Source: JAAYCI01 sp964370295 (GTDB lineage: Bacteria > Bacillota > Clostridia > Oscillospirales > Ruminococcaceae). Taken from it: a DNA stretch of 31,401 nucleotides. The notes beneath the pieces were generated by a model, which was not told the DNA's origin, did not search any database, and saw only the letters and a list, made by a program, of their open reading frames with translations. The stretch is taken from NCBI GenBank assembly GCA_964370295.1, contig CAYJIR010000024.1:1-31401 (forward strand), given 5' to 3'. The translations under genes and the position numbers were made by a program. Below, piece after piece: positions 17,384 to 26,653 of this stretch (its first letter is position 1; the number at the start of each line of letters is the position of its first letter).

Positions 17384-17583
17384 ATGCCCACTGAACAAAC
17401 AAAAAATAACAGATACATATTATAAAATATCATTTTTTGTTTCCGCCTTTTTATTGAAAGGGCGAAAACACAGTGGAGTACATCAAGATATGCCCCATAA
17501 AAGTGCTGTTTTTGGCACTTTTATGGCCACCGCGATAGGCGGTGGGGCTGAATAAACTCTGCAGAGGTTTATTCAGCAGGCAT
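17384..17583 (+). mobile_element. MITE-like repeat element, copy 2 (200 bp), inside the purine cluster
   Basis: Same orientation and same terminal inverted repeats as the copy at 5825. Flanks are TACTTT (17378-17383) and TACTTA (17584-17589), a 5-of-6 candidate target duplication. It forms four consecutive hairpins: 17444-17464 (CGCC..GGCG), 17495-17526 (a perfect 12-bp CCATAAAAGTGC stem, 8-base loop), 17527-17545 (CCACCGC/GCGGTGG) and 17548-17576 (CTGAATAAAC/GTTTATTCAG). It lacks the 54-base inner segment of copy 1, apparently by deletion between TTTTGTTT-like repeats. Differences from copy 1 in the first stem keep pairing through G-U exchanges. Confidence 0.87.
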
Positions 17584-17615
17584 TACTTAATACTTGCAAA
17601 AATCAGGAGTATATT

Positions 17616-18794
17616 ATGAAGGAATTGGAACTCAAATATGGTTGCAACCCAAACCAAAACCCGGCACGTATCTTTTCCTCGCAAGATTTGCCTATTAAAG
17701 TTTTGAATGGAAAACCCGGTTATATCAATTTGCTGGATGCACTCAATTCTTGGCAACTTGTGTGTGAACTAAAACAGACAATCGGCCTTCCATCCGCTGC
17801 CTCCTTTAAGCATGTATCCCCTGCCGGCTCTGCCGTTGGCCTTCCTCTTTCAGACACTTTGCGTCTGGTATACAATGTCAGCCCTTCCCAAACGCTAAGC
17901 CCCTTGGCCTCTGCCTATGCACGTGCCCGCGGCGCAGACCGCATGTCAAGTTTTGGAGATTGGGTGGCCCTTTCGGACGAATGCGACGAGGCCACCGCAC
18001 AACTTTTATTAAAAGAAGTAAGCGACGGCATCATCGCACCAAGTTATGCACCCGAGGCTCTATCTCTTTTGCAAAAGAAAAGAAAAGGTGGTTACAATGT
18101 CATTCAAATCGACAGCTCCTACACCGCCCCTTCAATAGAAAGAAAAGACGTGTTTGGCATCACATTTGAACAGGGCAGAAACAACATAAAAATTGATGCG
18201 TCACTGCTAAAAAACATCCCCACAGCCAATAAAGTTCTTACTGAAGAACAAATCCGTGACTTGTTAATCGCACTGATAACCTTGAAATATACACAATCCA
18301 ACTCGGTTTGTTATGTAAAAGATGGGCAGACCATTGGTGTGGGTGCCGGCCAACAAAGCCGGATTCATTGCACGCGTCTAGCCGGAAACAAAGCCGATAT
18401 TTGGCACCTCCGCCAGCACGCGCGTGTTATAACACTGCCATTTTTAGCGTCTATCGGACGCGCCGAGCGAGACAATGCAATCGACCAGTTCATTGGCGAC
18501 CTAGCTGACCAAGAAGCCTTATTGTCCGATGGTGTTTGGCAAAATTTCTTTTCTACACGCCCCACACCTTTAGCAGAGGCCGAGCGGCTCGACTATCTCT
18601 CTTCTTTACGTAAAGTCGCCATGGGAAGTGATGCTTTTTTCCCCTTTGGTGATAATATCGAGCGCGCGTTTCGAAGCGGCGTAGACTGCATTGCACAGCC
18701 GGGTGGCTCTATCCGAGATGACCATGTCATCGCTTGTTGTGATAAACACGAAATTGCCATGGCCTTTACAGGGATACGTCTATTTTTCCATTGA
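17616..18794 (+). CDS. Stand-alone AICAR formyltransferase (PurH transformylase domain only)
   Basis: 392 residues, against about 510-590 for bifunctional PurH. Only the AICAR transformylase half is present. The catalytic Lys-His pair is at 65-66 in KHVSPAG, already near the N-terminus, and NSVCYVKDGQTIGVGAGQQS, RIHCTRLAG, MGSDAFFPFGDN, IAQPGGSIRDD and AFTGIRLFFH follow in family order. The N-terminal IMP cyclohydrolase (MGS-like) domain is missing, and the first residues (KYGCNPNQNPARIF) look like an authentic start, so this is not a truncation by frameshift. It formylates AICAR to FAICAR; ring closure to IMP must be done by a separate protein encoded elsewhere. CAGGAG stands upstream. The repeat element separates it from purN by 312 bases. 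Confidence 0.93.
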   Translation: MKELELKYGCNPNQNPARIFSSQDLPIKVLNGKPGYINLLDALNSWQLVCELKQTIGLPSAASFKHVSPAGSAVGLPLSDTLRLVYNVSPSQTLSPLASAYARARGADRMSSFGDWVALSDECDEATAQLLLKEVSDGIIAPSYAPEALSLLQKKRKGGYNVIQIDSSYTAPSIERKDVFGITFEQGRNNIKIDASLLKNIPTANKVLTEEQIRDLLIALITLKYTQSNSVCYVKDGQTIGVGAGQQSRIHCTRLAGNKADIWHLRQHARVITLPFLASIGRAERDNAIDQFIGDLADQEALLSDGVWQNFFSTRPTPLAEAERLDYLSSLRKVAMGSDAFFPFGDNIERAFRSGVDCIAQPGGSIRDDHVIACCDKHEIAMAFTGIRLFFH

Positions 18795-18854
18795 GGATGT
18801 ATACGCTGTGGTATGCCATGCATCACTATAAATTGGCAAGAAAGGTAAAAAACA

Positions 18855-20132
18855 ATGAAGGTTGCCGTTATCGGTAGTGGCGGACGAGAACATGCTCTTG
18901 TAACTAAATTATTAGAGAGCCCCCTTTGCGAATGTGTGGTGGCTATCCCTGGAAACGGCGGCATAGCATCCTGCGCCGAATGTGTTCCCATTCACCCCAC
19001 GGATATAGAATCTGTCACACAATATTGTGTTGATAATGCCATTGATTATGTTGTTGTTGCTCCGGATGACCCTTTGGCACTTGGCATGGTAGATGCCCTA
19101 GAAGACAAAAATATTTTGGCATTTGGCCCCACAGCCGCTGCCGCACAAATTGAATCCAGCAAAGTTTTCGCCAAAGAACTTATGCAACAATATAATATTC
19201 CCACAGCGGCCTATTGTGTATTTTCTACCGATGAAGCCGCTTTATCTTATTTAAAAACAAACACCGTTTACCCCATCGTTATCAAAGCCGATGGTCTTGC
19301 CCTGGGAAAAGGTGTGTTCATTTGTGAAAATGAAAAAGAAGCTGTTTTTGCAATACAACAATTGATGCAGGATAAAGTTTTTGGCAATAGTGGCTCGCGC
19401 ATTATCATAGAAGAATACCTAACCGGCCCCGAAATTAGTGTTTTGGCCTTCTGTGACGGTGAAACTTTGGTTCCCCTGCCCTCCGGCATGGATCACAAGC
19501 GTGCTTTGGAAGGCGACCTGGGCCCCAACACCGGAGGCATGGGCGTTGTTTCACCCAATCCCGTTTTTTCGAAAACACTTGCCGAAGAATGCCTACGCAC
19601 CATTTTTCTTCCCACTGTGCGTGCCATGCAAGAACGTGGTACACCGTTTAAAGGCTGCCTCTATTTTGGCTTAATGGCCACCAAAAACGGCCCAAAAGTC
19701 ATCGAATACAACTGCCGTTTTGGCGACCCCGAAACACAGGCCATTCTGCCTTTATTGGAGAGTGATTTGCTACAAATCATGTTGGCTTGTAGCAAGGGTT
19801 GTTTGCAACCGGAACTGGTTAAGCTGCAATCGGCAGCCACTGCCTGTATTGTTTTGGCCAGTGGGGGCTACCCCGGTGCGTATGATAAGGGATTGCCCAT
19901 CACCGGTTTAGATTCGCTTGAAAAACTTGATAACATACAGGTTTTCCAAGCAGGCACAGCTCTACAAGGCGATACTTTGCTTACTTCCGGTGGGCGAGTT
20001 TTAAGTGTTACGGCAATTGCTGATACTTTACAAGAAGCGCTGAACACCGCCTATCATGCCAGCGAAATGGTGCACTTTAACAAGCTCTATTATCGCAAGG
20101 ATATTGGAAAAACGGCACTGGATTTGCAATAA
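18855..20132 (+). CDS. purD: Phosphoribosylamine-glycine ligase (GAR synthetase)
   Basis: 425 residues, normal length. An ATP-grasp enzyme joining phosphoribosylamine and glycine. GSGGREHAL at the N-terminus, VIKADGLALGKGV in the ATP-grasp lobe, GPNTGGMGVVSP and EYNCRFGDPETQ (metal site) are all intact; the C-terminal domain carries LASGGYPGAY and GGRVLSVTA. It starts 60 bases after the transformylase gene with AGAAAGG ahead of the ATG. Confidence 0.97.
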   Translation: MKVAVIGSGGREHALVTKLLESPLCECVVAIPGNGGIASCAECVPIHPTDIESVTQYCVDNAIDYVVVAPDDPLALGMVDALEDKNILAFGPTAAAAQIESSKVFAKELMQQYNIPTAAYCVFSTDEAALSYLKTNTVYPIVIKADGLALGKGVFICENEKEAVFAIQQLMQDKVFGNSGSRIIIEEYLTGPEISVLAFCDGETLVPLPSGMDHKRALEGDLGPNTGGMGVVSPNPVFSKTLAEECLRTIFLPTVRAMQERGTPFKGCLYFGLMATKNGPKVIEYNCRFGDPETQAILPLLESDLLQIMLACSKGCLQPELVKLQSAATACIVLASGGYPGAYDKGLPITGLDSLEKLDNIQVFQAGTALQGDTLLTSGGRVLSVTAIADTLQEALNTAYHASEMVHFNKLYYRKDIGKTALDLQ

Positions 20133-20181
20133 TTCTTTTATCTTGCACTGATTTTATTCATCTAGGAGTGGTGATTCGTTT

Positions 20182-23100
20182 ATGGTTTATCGTGTGTATG
20201 CAGAAAAAAAACCGGAATATGCAGTGGAGGCCTTGGCTTTGGCTGAAGAGCTTGTGCAAGTGCTTGGCATAAAAGGGCTTTCTACATTGCGAATTTTACA
20301 TCGTTATGACGTTGAATATATTGCTGAGGACTTGTTTTCGACCTGTTGTACTACCGTTTTTAGCGAGCCCCCTGTGGATGATATCCATCATACCTTGCCA
20401 ACTGCCGATGTCTGCTTTGCTGTATCCTATTTGCCCGGCCAGTTCGACCAACGCGCCGACTCTGCCGCCGAATGTATCCAGCTTATCAGCCAAGCCCAGC
20501 GCCCTCTTGTGAAAAGTGCCAAGGTATACCTTTTATATGGTTGCTTTTCTCAGGGAGAAATTGAAAAAATTAAACAGTATTTAATAAATCCCGTAGAGGC
20601 GCAGGAAGATGACTTAGACGATAAAACCAGTTTAGACACATATTTCCCAAAACCGAAAGACATTTTAGTATTGGATGGTTTTCGGGAGATGTCTGCCACT
20701 TTCTGCCGGCAATTTCTGCAAGAACATGGCCTTGCCATGGACATGGACGATCTTGTGTTTTGCCAGCAATATTTTCGGCAAGAAGAACGTGACCCAAGCG
20801 TAACCGAATTGCGTATGATTGATACCTATTGGAGCGATCATTGCCGTCATACCACTTTTGGCACACATATCGACTCTATTCAAATAGATGACATCCATGT
20901 AGAAGATTCTTATCAGATGTATTGTTCTTTAAGAAAACAACTCTATACAGAACATCCAAAGCCCATTTCGTTAATGGACTTAGCCACAATAGGAGCCAAA
21001 GCTTTAAAAGCACAAGGACGGTTGCACGGTGTGGACGAAAGTGATGAAATAAATGCTTGCAGTGTGCACATAATGGCTGATGTGAATGGCAAAGAAGAAC
21101 CTTGGCTACTGCTGTTTAAAAACGAAACACACAACCACCCCACAGAGATAGAGCCATTTGGCGGGGCAGCAACTTGCATCGGTGGCGCCATAAGAGACCC
21201 CCTTGCAAACCGCGGCTATGTCTTTGGGGCCATGCGACTTTCCGGGGCGGCCAACCCACTGGTGCCGGTAGCCAACACCTTGCCGGGCAAGCTTCCCCAA
21301 CACAAACTTGTGCGCACCGCCGCTGCGGGTTACTCCAGCTATGGAAATCAAATTGGCCTTGCAACCGGTCTGGTTCGGGATATATATCATCCGGGTTATC
21401 TTGCAAAACACATGGAATTGGGTGCCGTTTTGGGTGCTGTGCCCTTGTCTGCAGTACGCCGTGAAGTGCCCGAAGCCGGGGATGTCGTGCTCTTGCTTGG
21501 AGGCGCCACCGGCCGTGACGGTTGCGGCGGTGCCACAGGCTCTTCAAAAGCCCATAAAGTGGAAAGTTTGGCTTCCTGTGGCGCCGAAGTGCAAAAAGGC
21601 AATGCCCCTGTAGAACGCAAGTTGCAACGCCTTTTCCGCAACCCGGAGGCCACACATCTTATTCGCAGATGCAACGATTTTGGCGCCGGTGGTGTCAGCG
21701 TAGCCATTGGAGAATTGGCAGATGGCATCGACATTCAATTGGATGCCATCCCCAAAAAATACGAGGGTTTGGATGGCACAGAACTGGCCATCAGCGAAAG
21801 CCAAGAACGCATGGCCGTTGTGGTGGAAGCCAAAGATGTGAAGCGCATGAAAGAGCTTGCTTTTGCCGAGAACATGGAAGCTACCGAGGTGGCAACAATC
21901 ACCGATACAGGTCGTTTGCGCATGTTTTGGCGCGGTGATAAAATTGTCGATTTGGCGCGCCGTTTTCTCAATTCAAACGGGGCAGAAAAACATATTTCTC
22001 TTTGTGTTCCTGCATTGCCCACGCCACAGTTCTCCCCGCCATCGGGAGATGGCTTGCAGCAAAAATGGCAAAATTTTGTTGCTGATTTATCTTTTTGTGG
22101 CCAAAAAGGGCTTGCAGAGCTATTTGACTCCACCATTGGCGCAGCCAGTTTGCTTATGCCATTCGGTGGCCGTCGTCAACTGACGCCTACACAAGCCATG
22201 GCCATGAAGTTGCCCGTTTTTGGCGAAACCACAACTTGTGCCGGCATGAGCTACGGTTTTGATCCTTTCCTCAGCGAGCAAAACCCCTACACCGGGGCCT
22301 ATCTTGCTGTGCTAGAAAGTGTAGCACGCTTGGTTGCCTGTGGTTTTTCGCACAAGGACATCTATTTAAGCTTCCAAGAGTATTTCGAACGACTAAAAGA
22401 CGAGCCCTTGCGCTGGGGAAAACCCTTTGCCGCTCTTCTGGGCGCTCTTCGTGCCCAAATGGATATAGGCGTGGCCTCTATAGGCGGAAAAGATTCGATG
22501 AGTGGCAGTTTTGAGCACTTAGATGTTCCGCCAACATTGGTTTCTTTTGCCGTGGCCGCCGGAAACAGCGCAAACATTCATGGCGCCGAATTTAAAAAAA
22601 GTGGAAATCAGGTTGTTTTGCTTCGCAGCGCTTTGTGCGAAGATGGGCTGACCCCCGCTGCAGATTCTTTCCTTAAAACGATCGAACTTGTAAAAACACG
22701 GCTTGCCGAAAACCGCGTTTTATCTGTGTGGGCCTGTGGACGCGGCGGCGTTGCCGAGGCCGTTTTCAATATGGGTCTTGGTAATGCATTGGGCCTGCGG
22801 TTTGCCCCGGATATAGACAAAGACGACTTGTTTTCGCCTGCCTATGGTTGCTTTGTTTTAGAGCTGGCCGGCGAAGAAGAACTCGGTATTCCACTTGGAG
22901 TGCTTACAAACGAATATTGTCTAGACTTTGGAAATGAGCGCGTAAACCTAAGCGATGTTCAAGAAGCTTGGGAGGCAAAACTGGAACCGGTGCTGCCATA
23001 TCGCAGCCCAAGTTCCGAAGAAAAACCGCCCAACCTCACTTTCACACCAAAGGCCACACCCCAAAAAGCTCCCCATATTGGCATCGGAAAACCGCGTGCG

Positions 23101-23889
23101 CTTGTGCCTGTTTTCCCCGGCACCAATTGTGAATACGACACCACCCGTGCTTTACAACATGCCGGGGCCGATGCCGATGTCGTTATCATCCGCAATCGCA
23201 CCGCCGATGAAATAGCCGAGAGTGCCGCTTTGCTTGCCCAAAAAATAAAAAACAGCCAAATGTTAATCTTCCCCGGTGGTTTTTCCGGCGGTGATGAACC
23301 CGAAGGCAGTGCAAAACTCATTGCCTCGTTCTTTCGCGGCGCAGCCTTGAGCGACGCTGTGCACCATTTTCTTGCTCAGCAAGATGGCCTGATTTTAGGC
23401 ATCTGCAATGGTTTTCAAGCCTTAATCAAATTGGGACTTGTCCCCTATGGTTGCATCACACCACCCAGCGAGCAAGCACCCACACTCACCTTCAACCGCA
23501 TTGGGCGTCATCAAAGCATGTTAGTGCGCACGCGCGTGTGCTCCTCTCTTTCCCCATGGCTTTCCAAAGAACCCCTGGGCAGCATCCACACCATTCCCGT
23601 TAGCCATGGCGAGGGCCGATTTATTGCTTCGCCCACGCTGATAAAGGAACTTATCCAAAATGGGCAAGTTGCCACCCAATATGTTGATTTCAACGAAGAA
23701 GCCAGCATGGACATCCGTTTCAATCCGGCCGGCAGTGTATACGCCATCGAAGGCATCACTTCTTTAGATGGTCGCATTTTTGGAAAAATGGCACATTCTG
23801 AACGCAGTGACAACCATCTTTACCGCAATGTAGAGGGTAACAAACACCAAATGCTGTTTGAGGGTGGGGTATCCTATTTTACCCTTTAA
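20182..23889 (+). CDS. purL: Phosphoribosylformylglycinamidine synthase, single-chain (PurS-like, synthetase and glutaminase domains)
   Basis: 1235 residues; converts FGAR and glutamine to FGAM. Order: N-terminal PurS-like region (about 1-150), linker with MIDTYWSDHCRHTTFG, two AIRS-type halves (NETHNHPTEIEPFGGAATC near 315; GGATGRDGCGGATGSS; later SIGGKDSMSGSF), and a class I glutaminase from about 970. The glutaminase triad is visible: Cys1075 in GICNGFQ, and His1205 and Glu1207 in MAHSER. The shape is the fused PurL seen in Clostridia and Bacteroidetes rather than the separate PurS/PurQ/PurL of Bacillus. AGGAG lies 13 bases before the ATG, a longish spacer, but no other in-frame start fits. 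Confidence 0.96.
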   Translation: MVYRVYAEKKPEYAVEALALAEELVQVLGIKGLSTLRILHRYDVEYIAEDLFSTCCTTVFSEPPVDDIHHTLPTADVCFAVSYLPGQFDQRADSAAECIQLISQAQRPLVKSAKVYLLYGCFSQGEIEKIKQYLINPVEAQEDDLDDKTSLDTYFPKPKDILVLDGFREMSATFCRQFLQEHGLAMDMDDLVFCQQYFRQEERDPSVTELRMIDTYWSDHCRHTTFGTHIDSIQIDDIHVEDSYQMYCSLRKQLYTEHPKPISLMDLATIGAKALKAQGRLHGVDESDEINACSVHIMADVNGKEEPWLLLFKNETHNHPTEIEPFGGAATCIGGAIRDPLANRGYVFGAMRLSGAANPLVPVANTLPGKLPQHKLVRTAAAGYSSYGNQIGLATGLVRDIYHPGYLAKHMELGAVLGAVPLSAVRREVPEAGDVVLLLGGATGRDGCGGATGSSKAHKVESLASCGAEVQKGNAPVERKLQRLFRNPEATHLIRRCNDFGAGGVSVAIGELADGIDIQLDAIPKKYEGLDGTELAISESQERMAVVVEAKDVKRMKELAFAENMEATEVATITDTGRLRMFWRGDKIVDLARRFLNSNGAEKHISLCVPALPTPQFSPPSGDGLQQKWQNFVADLSFCGQKGLAELFDSTIGAASLLMPFGGRRQLTPTQAMAMKLPVFGETTTCAGMSYGFDPFLSEQNPYTGAYLAVLESVARLVACGFSHKDIYLSFQEYFERLKDEPLRWGKPFAALLGALRAQMDIGVASIGGKDSMSGSFEHLDVPPTLVSFAVAAGNSANIHGAEFKKSGNQVVLLRSALCEDGLTPAADSFLKTIELVKTRLAENRVLSVWACGRGGVAEAVFNMGLGNALGLRFAPDIDKDDLFSPAYGCFVLELAGEEELGIPLGVLTNEYCLDFGNERVNLSDVQEAWEAKLEPVLPYRSPSSEEKPPNLTFTPKATPQKAPHIGIGKPRALVPVFPGTNCEYDTTRALQHAGADADVVIIRNRTADEIAESAALLAQKIKNSQMLIFPGGFSGGDEPEGSAKLIASFFRGAALSDAVHHFLAQQDGLILGICNGFQALIKLGLVPYGCITPPSEQAPTLTFNRIGRHQSMLVRTRVCSSLSPWLSKEPLGSIHTIPVSHGEGRFIASPTLIKELIQNGQVATQYVDFNEEASMDIRFNPAGSVYAIEGITSLDGRIFGKMAHSERSDNHLYRNVEGNKHQMLFEGGVSYFTL

Positions 23890-23898
23890 ATTTATAAG

Positions 23899-24044
23899 GC
23901 AATGCTATCCACTGTGTTTTGGCCCCTACATGAAAAGACAAAAACGAAAGCACAAGGTTTTTATACATTTTTTTAACTTTGCACCCTTTTAAAAATGTCA
24001 ATTTTAAATTCTTATACATCGTTTTTTGTTTATTCAATGGGCAT
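23899..24044 (-). mobile_element. MITE-like repeat element, copy 3 (truncated, inverted, ~146 bp)
   Basis: Read on the minus strand, the left terminal repeat is at 24028-24044 (GTTTATTCAATGGGCAT on plus), matching the complement of the copy 1 end at 15 of 17 positions and followed by the same GTTTTTTG run. Further in, TCCACTGTGTTTT, GCCCCT, TGAAAAG and the CAAG..TTTTT..TTTGCAC segment align with copy 1, including the part that copy 2 lacks. The half with the three right-hand hairpins is missing. It fills most of the purL-purB gap and is more diverged, so probably older, than the other two. Confidence 0.7.
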
Positions 24045-24094
24045 TCACTGAACAGTTTCACAATATCACAAGTTTATTCTCAGGAGGGTTCTTT

Positions 24095-25528
24095 ATGCAA
24101 CAAAATCGCTATATCTCCCCTTTTAGCACGCGCTATGCCTCTGATGAAATGCAATTTATTTTTTCTAACGAAAACAAATTTCGCACCTGGCGCAAACTTT
24201 GGATAGCGCTAGCCAGAGCAGAAATGGAAGAGGGCCTTCCCATCAGCCAAAGCCAAGTGGAGGAACTGGAAGCCTTTCAAGACGATATCAACTACGAAGT
24301 GGCACAAGCAAGAGAAAAGCAGGTTCGCCACGATGTTATGAGCCATGTTTATGCCTATGGCCAGCAATGCCCCGGTGCTGCCGGCATCATCCATCTTGGA
24401 GCTACAAGCTGCTATGTGGGCGACAACACCGACATATTGGTTATGAAAGATGCCCTCATCTTAATTCGAAAAAAAATACTTGGCGTGCTTGCTTTGCTTG
24501 CCGATTTTTCCGAACAATATAAAGATATGCCCGCTTTGGGGTATACACATTTGCAGCCTGCCCAGCCCACGACCGTGGGCAAACGCGCAAGCTTATGGTT
24601 GCATGAGTTTTATCTTGATTTTTGCGAAGTAGAGCATCGCCTACAAGACCTTGCTTTGCTGGGCAGCAAAGGCACCACAGGCACGCAAGCCAGCTTTATG
24701 GAGTTATTTTCCGGTGACGAAGAAAAAATCAAAAATGTGGAAGCACGCATTGCCAAAGAAGTAGGGATCAAAAAAATTGTGCCGGTTTCCGGCCAAACCT
24801 ATTCTCGCAAGGTGGATTATTTTGTGCTTACCTGTCTTTCCGGCATTGCCCAAAGTGCCGGAAAATTCGGCAATGATCTGCGTATTTTGCAAAACTTTAA
24901 AGAAATGGAAGAGCCTTTTGGCACACAGCAAATTGGTTCTTCCGCCATGCCATATAAGCGAAACCCCATGCGCAGCGAGCGCATCTGTGCCCTTGCACGT
25001 TATTTAGAGGTGGATTGTTTAAACCCTGGCCTCACAGCTTCTACACAATGGTTCGAGCGCACTTTAGACGATTCTGCCAACAAGCGTATCGCCATGGCCG
25101 AAGGTTTTTTGGCCGCAGATGCGATTTTAAACTTGATGCTTAATGTATGCGATGGTTTGGTGGTGTATCCAAAGGTGGTGGAACGCCGCCTTGCTGCCGA
25201 ATTGCCTTTTATGGCCAGCGAAAATATACTGATGCGTGCTGTGAAAAAAGGTGGAGATCGCCAAGAACTTCACGAGCGTATCCGAGAACATTCACAAGAA
25301 GCCGGGCGCATTGTAAAGGAAGAGGGCGGACAAAATGACTTGCTGGAACGCCTTGCTGCCGATACTGCTTTTGGCCTATCCGCTACGGAACTGGTAGAAC
25401 TCATGAATCCGTCTGACTACATAGGACGTGCCCCACAACAAGTAAGTGAATTTTTGCAATTGACCATTCGCCCGCTTTTAGAGCAAAACAAAAACCAGCT
25501 TGGCAAAGCGATGGAACTAAAGGTATAA
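24095..25528 (+). CDS. purB: Adenylosuccinate lyase
   Basis: 477 residues from the ATG at 24095, which AGGAGG (24082-24087) precedes by 7 bases; the frame is open further upstream but that part lies in the repeat remnant and has no ribosome site. It releases fumarate from SAICAR (giving AICAR) and from adenylosuccinate (giving AMP). YTHLQPAQPTTVGKRAS, and the flexible signature loop GSSAMPYKRNP with the catalytic serine at 282-283, are intact, as are the N-terminal RYAS and the LDDSANKRI stretch. It is the last gene of the purine cluster. Confidence 0.96.
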   Translation: MQQNRYISPFSTRYASDEMQFIFSNENKFRTWRKLWIALARAEMEEGLPISQSQVEELEAFQDDINYEVAQAREKQVRHDVMSHVYAYGQQCPGAAGIIHLGATSCYVGDNTDILVMKDALILIRKKILGVLALLADFSEQYKDMPALGYTHLQPAQPTTVGKRASLWLHEFYLDFCEVEHRLQDLALLGSKGTTGTQASFMELFSGDEEKIKNVEARIAKEVGIKKIVPVSGQTYSRKVDYFVLTCLSGIAQSAGKFGNDLRILQNFKEMEEPFGTQQIGSSAMPYKRNPMRSERICALARYLEVDCLNPGLTASTQWFERTLDDSANKRIAMAEGFLAADAILNLMLNVCDGLVVYPKVVERRLAAELPFMASENILMRAVKKGGDRQELHERIREHSQEAGRIVKEEGGQNDLLERLAADTAFGLSATELVELMNPSDYIGRAPQQVSEFLQLTIRPLLEQNKNQLGKAMELKV

Positions 25529-25589
25529 TATTGTCTGTTCCACTTATTCCACATTGTCATAGACATCCTTTTATCAAAAGTAATATTTT

Positions 25590-25631
25590 CACCCCCGGTG
25601 TATCGGCTATTCGGCCATACATTCGGGGGTG
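25590..25631. terminator. Terminator between purB and the TspO gene
   Basis: CACCCCCG (25590-25597) and CGGGGGTG (25624-25631) form an 8-bp GC stem, extended inward by GTAT/ATAC pairing, between convergent genes. T-rich sequence follows on plus and A-rich, hence U-rich on minus, precedes it, so it can serve both directions. Confidence 0.7.
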
Positions 25632-25664
25632 TTTATGTGTTTGCTTTCATTTTTTTACACAGCG

Positions 25665-26138
25665 TCACTCGTTTAATATGGCAATGGATAGGTTTAAATA
25701 ACCGGCAAAGCTTACCCACAATAAATAAGGAAGTAGCAAAAAGCATGCCGGTTTTGAAAGGGATGCAAATTTTCGCATGGTGAGAAGAATCAAAACCCAT
25801 AACAATAAAAGCCATATAAAAGAAAACAGATATAGGGATAAGTTGAAAAAGAAAACACTCCATAACAAATTAACAAATAGCTGAATAGCATATAACCAAA
25901 GTGCCTTTTGTTTTTGTTTTTTTTCAACGTCGGCAACGTAAACAAGATAAGAGGAAACCCCCATCAAGGCATATAATACAGTCCATACTATGGGAAATAA
26001 AAACCCGGGCACTGCCAACGGCGGTTGCACAAAATCACCATAAGTTCCCATACTGTCGCCTGCCAGCACACCGGCAAGAGAGCCCAAAGCAAGTGGGATA
26101 AACAATGCAAGCATCAGTGCTTTCCATTTGATTTTCAT
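25665..26138 (-). CDS. TspO/MBR family membrane protein
   Basis: 157 residues with five predicted membrane helices, the standard TspO fold. The conserved early region is present: PPLAVPGFLFPIVWTVLYALMG (about 39-60), then helices around 80-102, 105-123 and 130-155, with WLYAIQLFVNLLWSVFFF corresponding to the usual aromatic-rich third helix. Family members bind porphyrins and sterol-like or tetrapyrrole ligands; bacterial roles are often regulatory or stress related. GGAGG precedes the ATG by 8 bases. It stands alone and converges on the purine cluster, with no tetrapyrrole genes nearby. Confidence 0.9.
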   Translation of the reverse strand: MKIKWKALMLALFIPLALGSLAGVLAGDSMGTYGDFVQPPLAVPGFLFPIVWTVLYALMGVSSYLVYVADVEKKQKQKALWLYAIQLFVNLLWSVFFFNLSLYLFSFIWLLLLWVLILLTMRKFASLSKPACFLLLPYLLWVSFAGYLNLSIAILNE

Positions 26139-26653
26139 ACGATTGCCTCCAATACACTTGTTTTATAACTATACTTTTCATTCTATTCCACTCTTGTTGT
26201 TTTATACTCCTTTATTTATACCATAATCCAGAAGAAAAACTACGCATATTTTGTAAAATTAGGCATACAAACAATCCAGAATCTTCTTTGCAAGTCTTGT
26301 TTAATTTCCGCCGAACAAACAATAAACAACACAAACCTTCACTTATAACAATTGCATGGCAAGCACGCTATCAACCCGTTTTCCAAACGATATATCTTTA
26401 CAAACTTGACGAGTAAACCTTTAAAAAACCTCGTAATTTTCCTACCACATAAGCTGTGCAAACTGTGCTACAAACGCGTCCACAACCCAAGTTTATAGGC
26501 TCAATGGCTCGGTAGTGTTATTCCATGATGCCCTAAATATCACAATTGGCACTTGCTTTTATCTGTTTTTTCTGGTATTTTTTTAAGTTTGTTTCTGTAC
26601 AATAGCACATACAACAAAAAACAAACATCAACACCAGAGAGGTAGTAACTGCC
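26139..26653. other. Long non-coding gap upstream of the adhesin gene
   Basis: No gene is visible. The stretch 26304-26330 resembles the left end of the repeat elements (22 of 27 positions), without a recognisable body. An AATCCAGAA motif occurs twice, near 26226 and 26274. A TACAAT box at 26598-26603 could be the -10 of the adhesin gene, but no good -35 accompanies it. Confidence 0.4.

Noticed and set aside
21116..21655. Long antisense open frames within purL and other pur genes
   Set aside because: They are third-position shadows of strongly biased coding sequence, have no ribosome sites and conflict with certain genes.
24026..24094. Longer N-terminus for purB
   Set aside because: It would translate the end of the truncated repeat element and has no ribosome site; 24095 has AGGAGG at the right distance.
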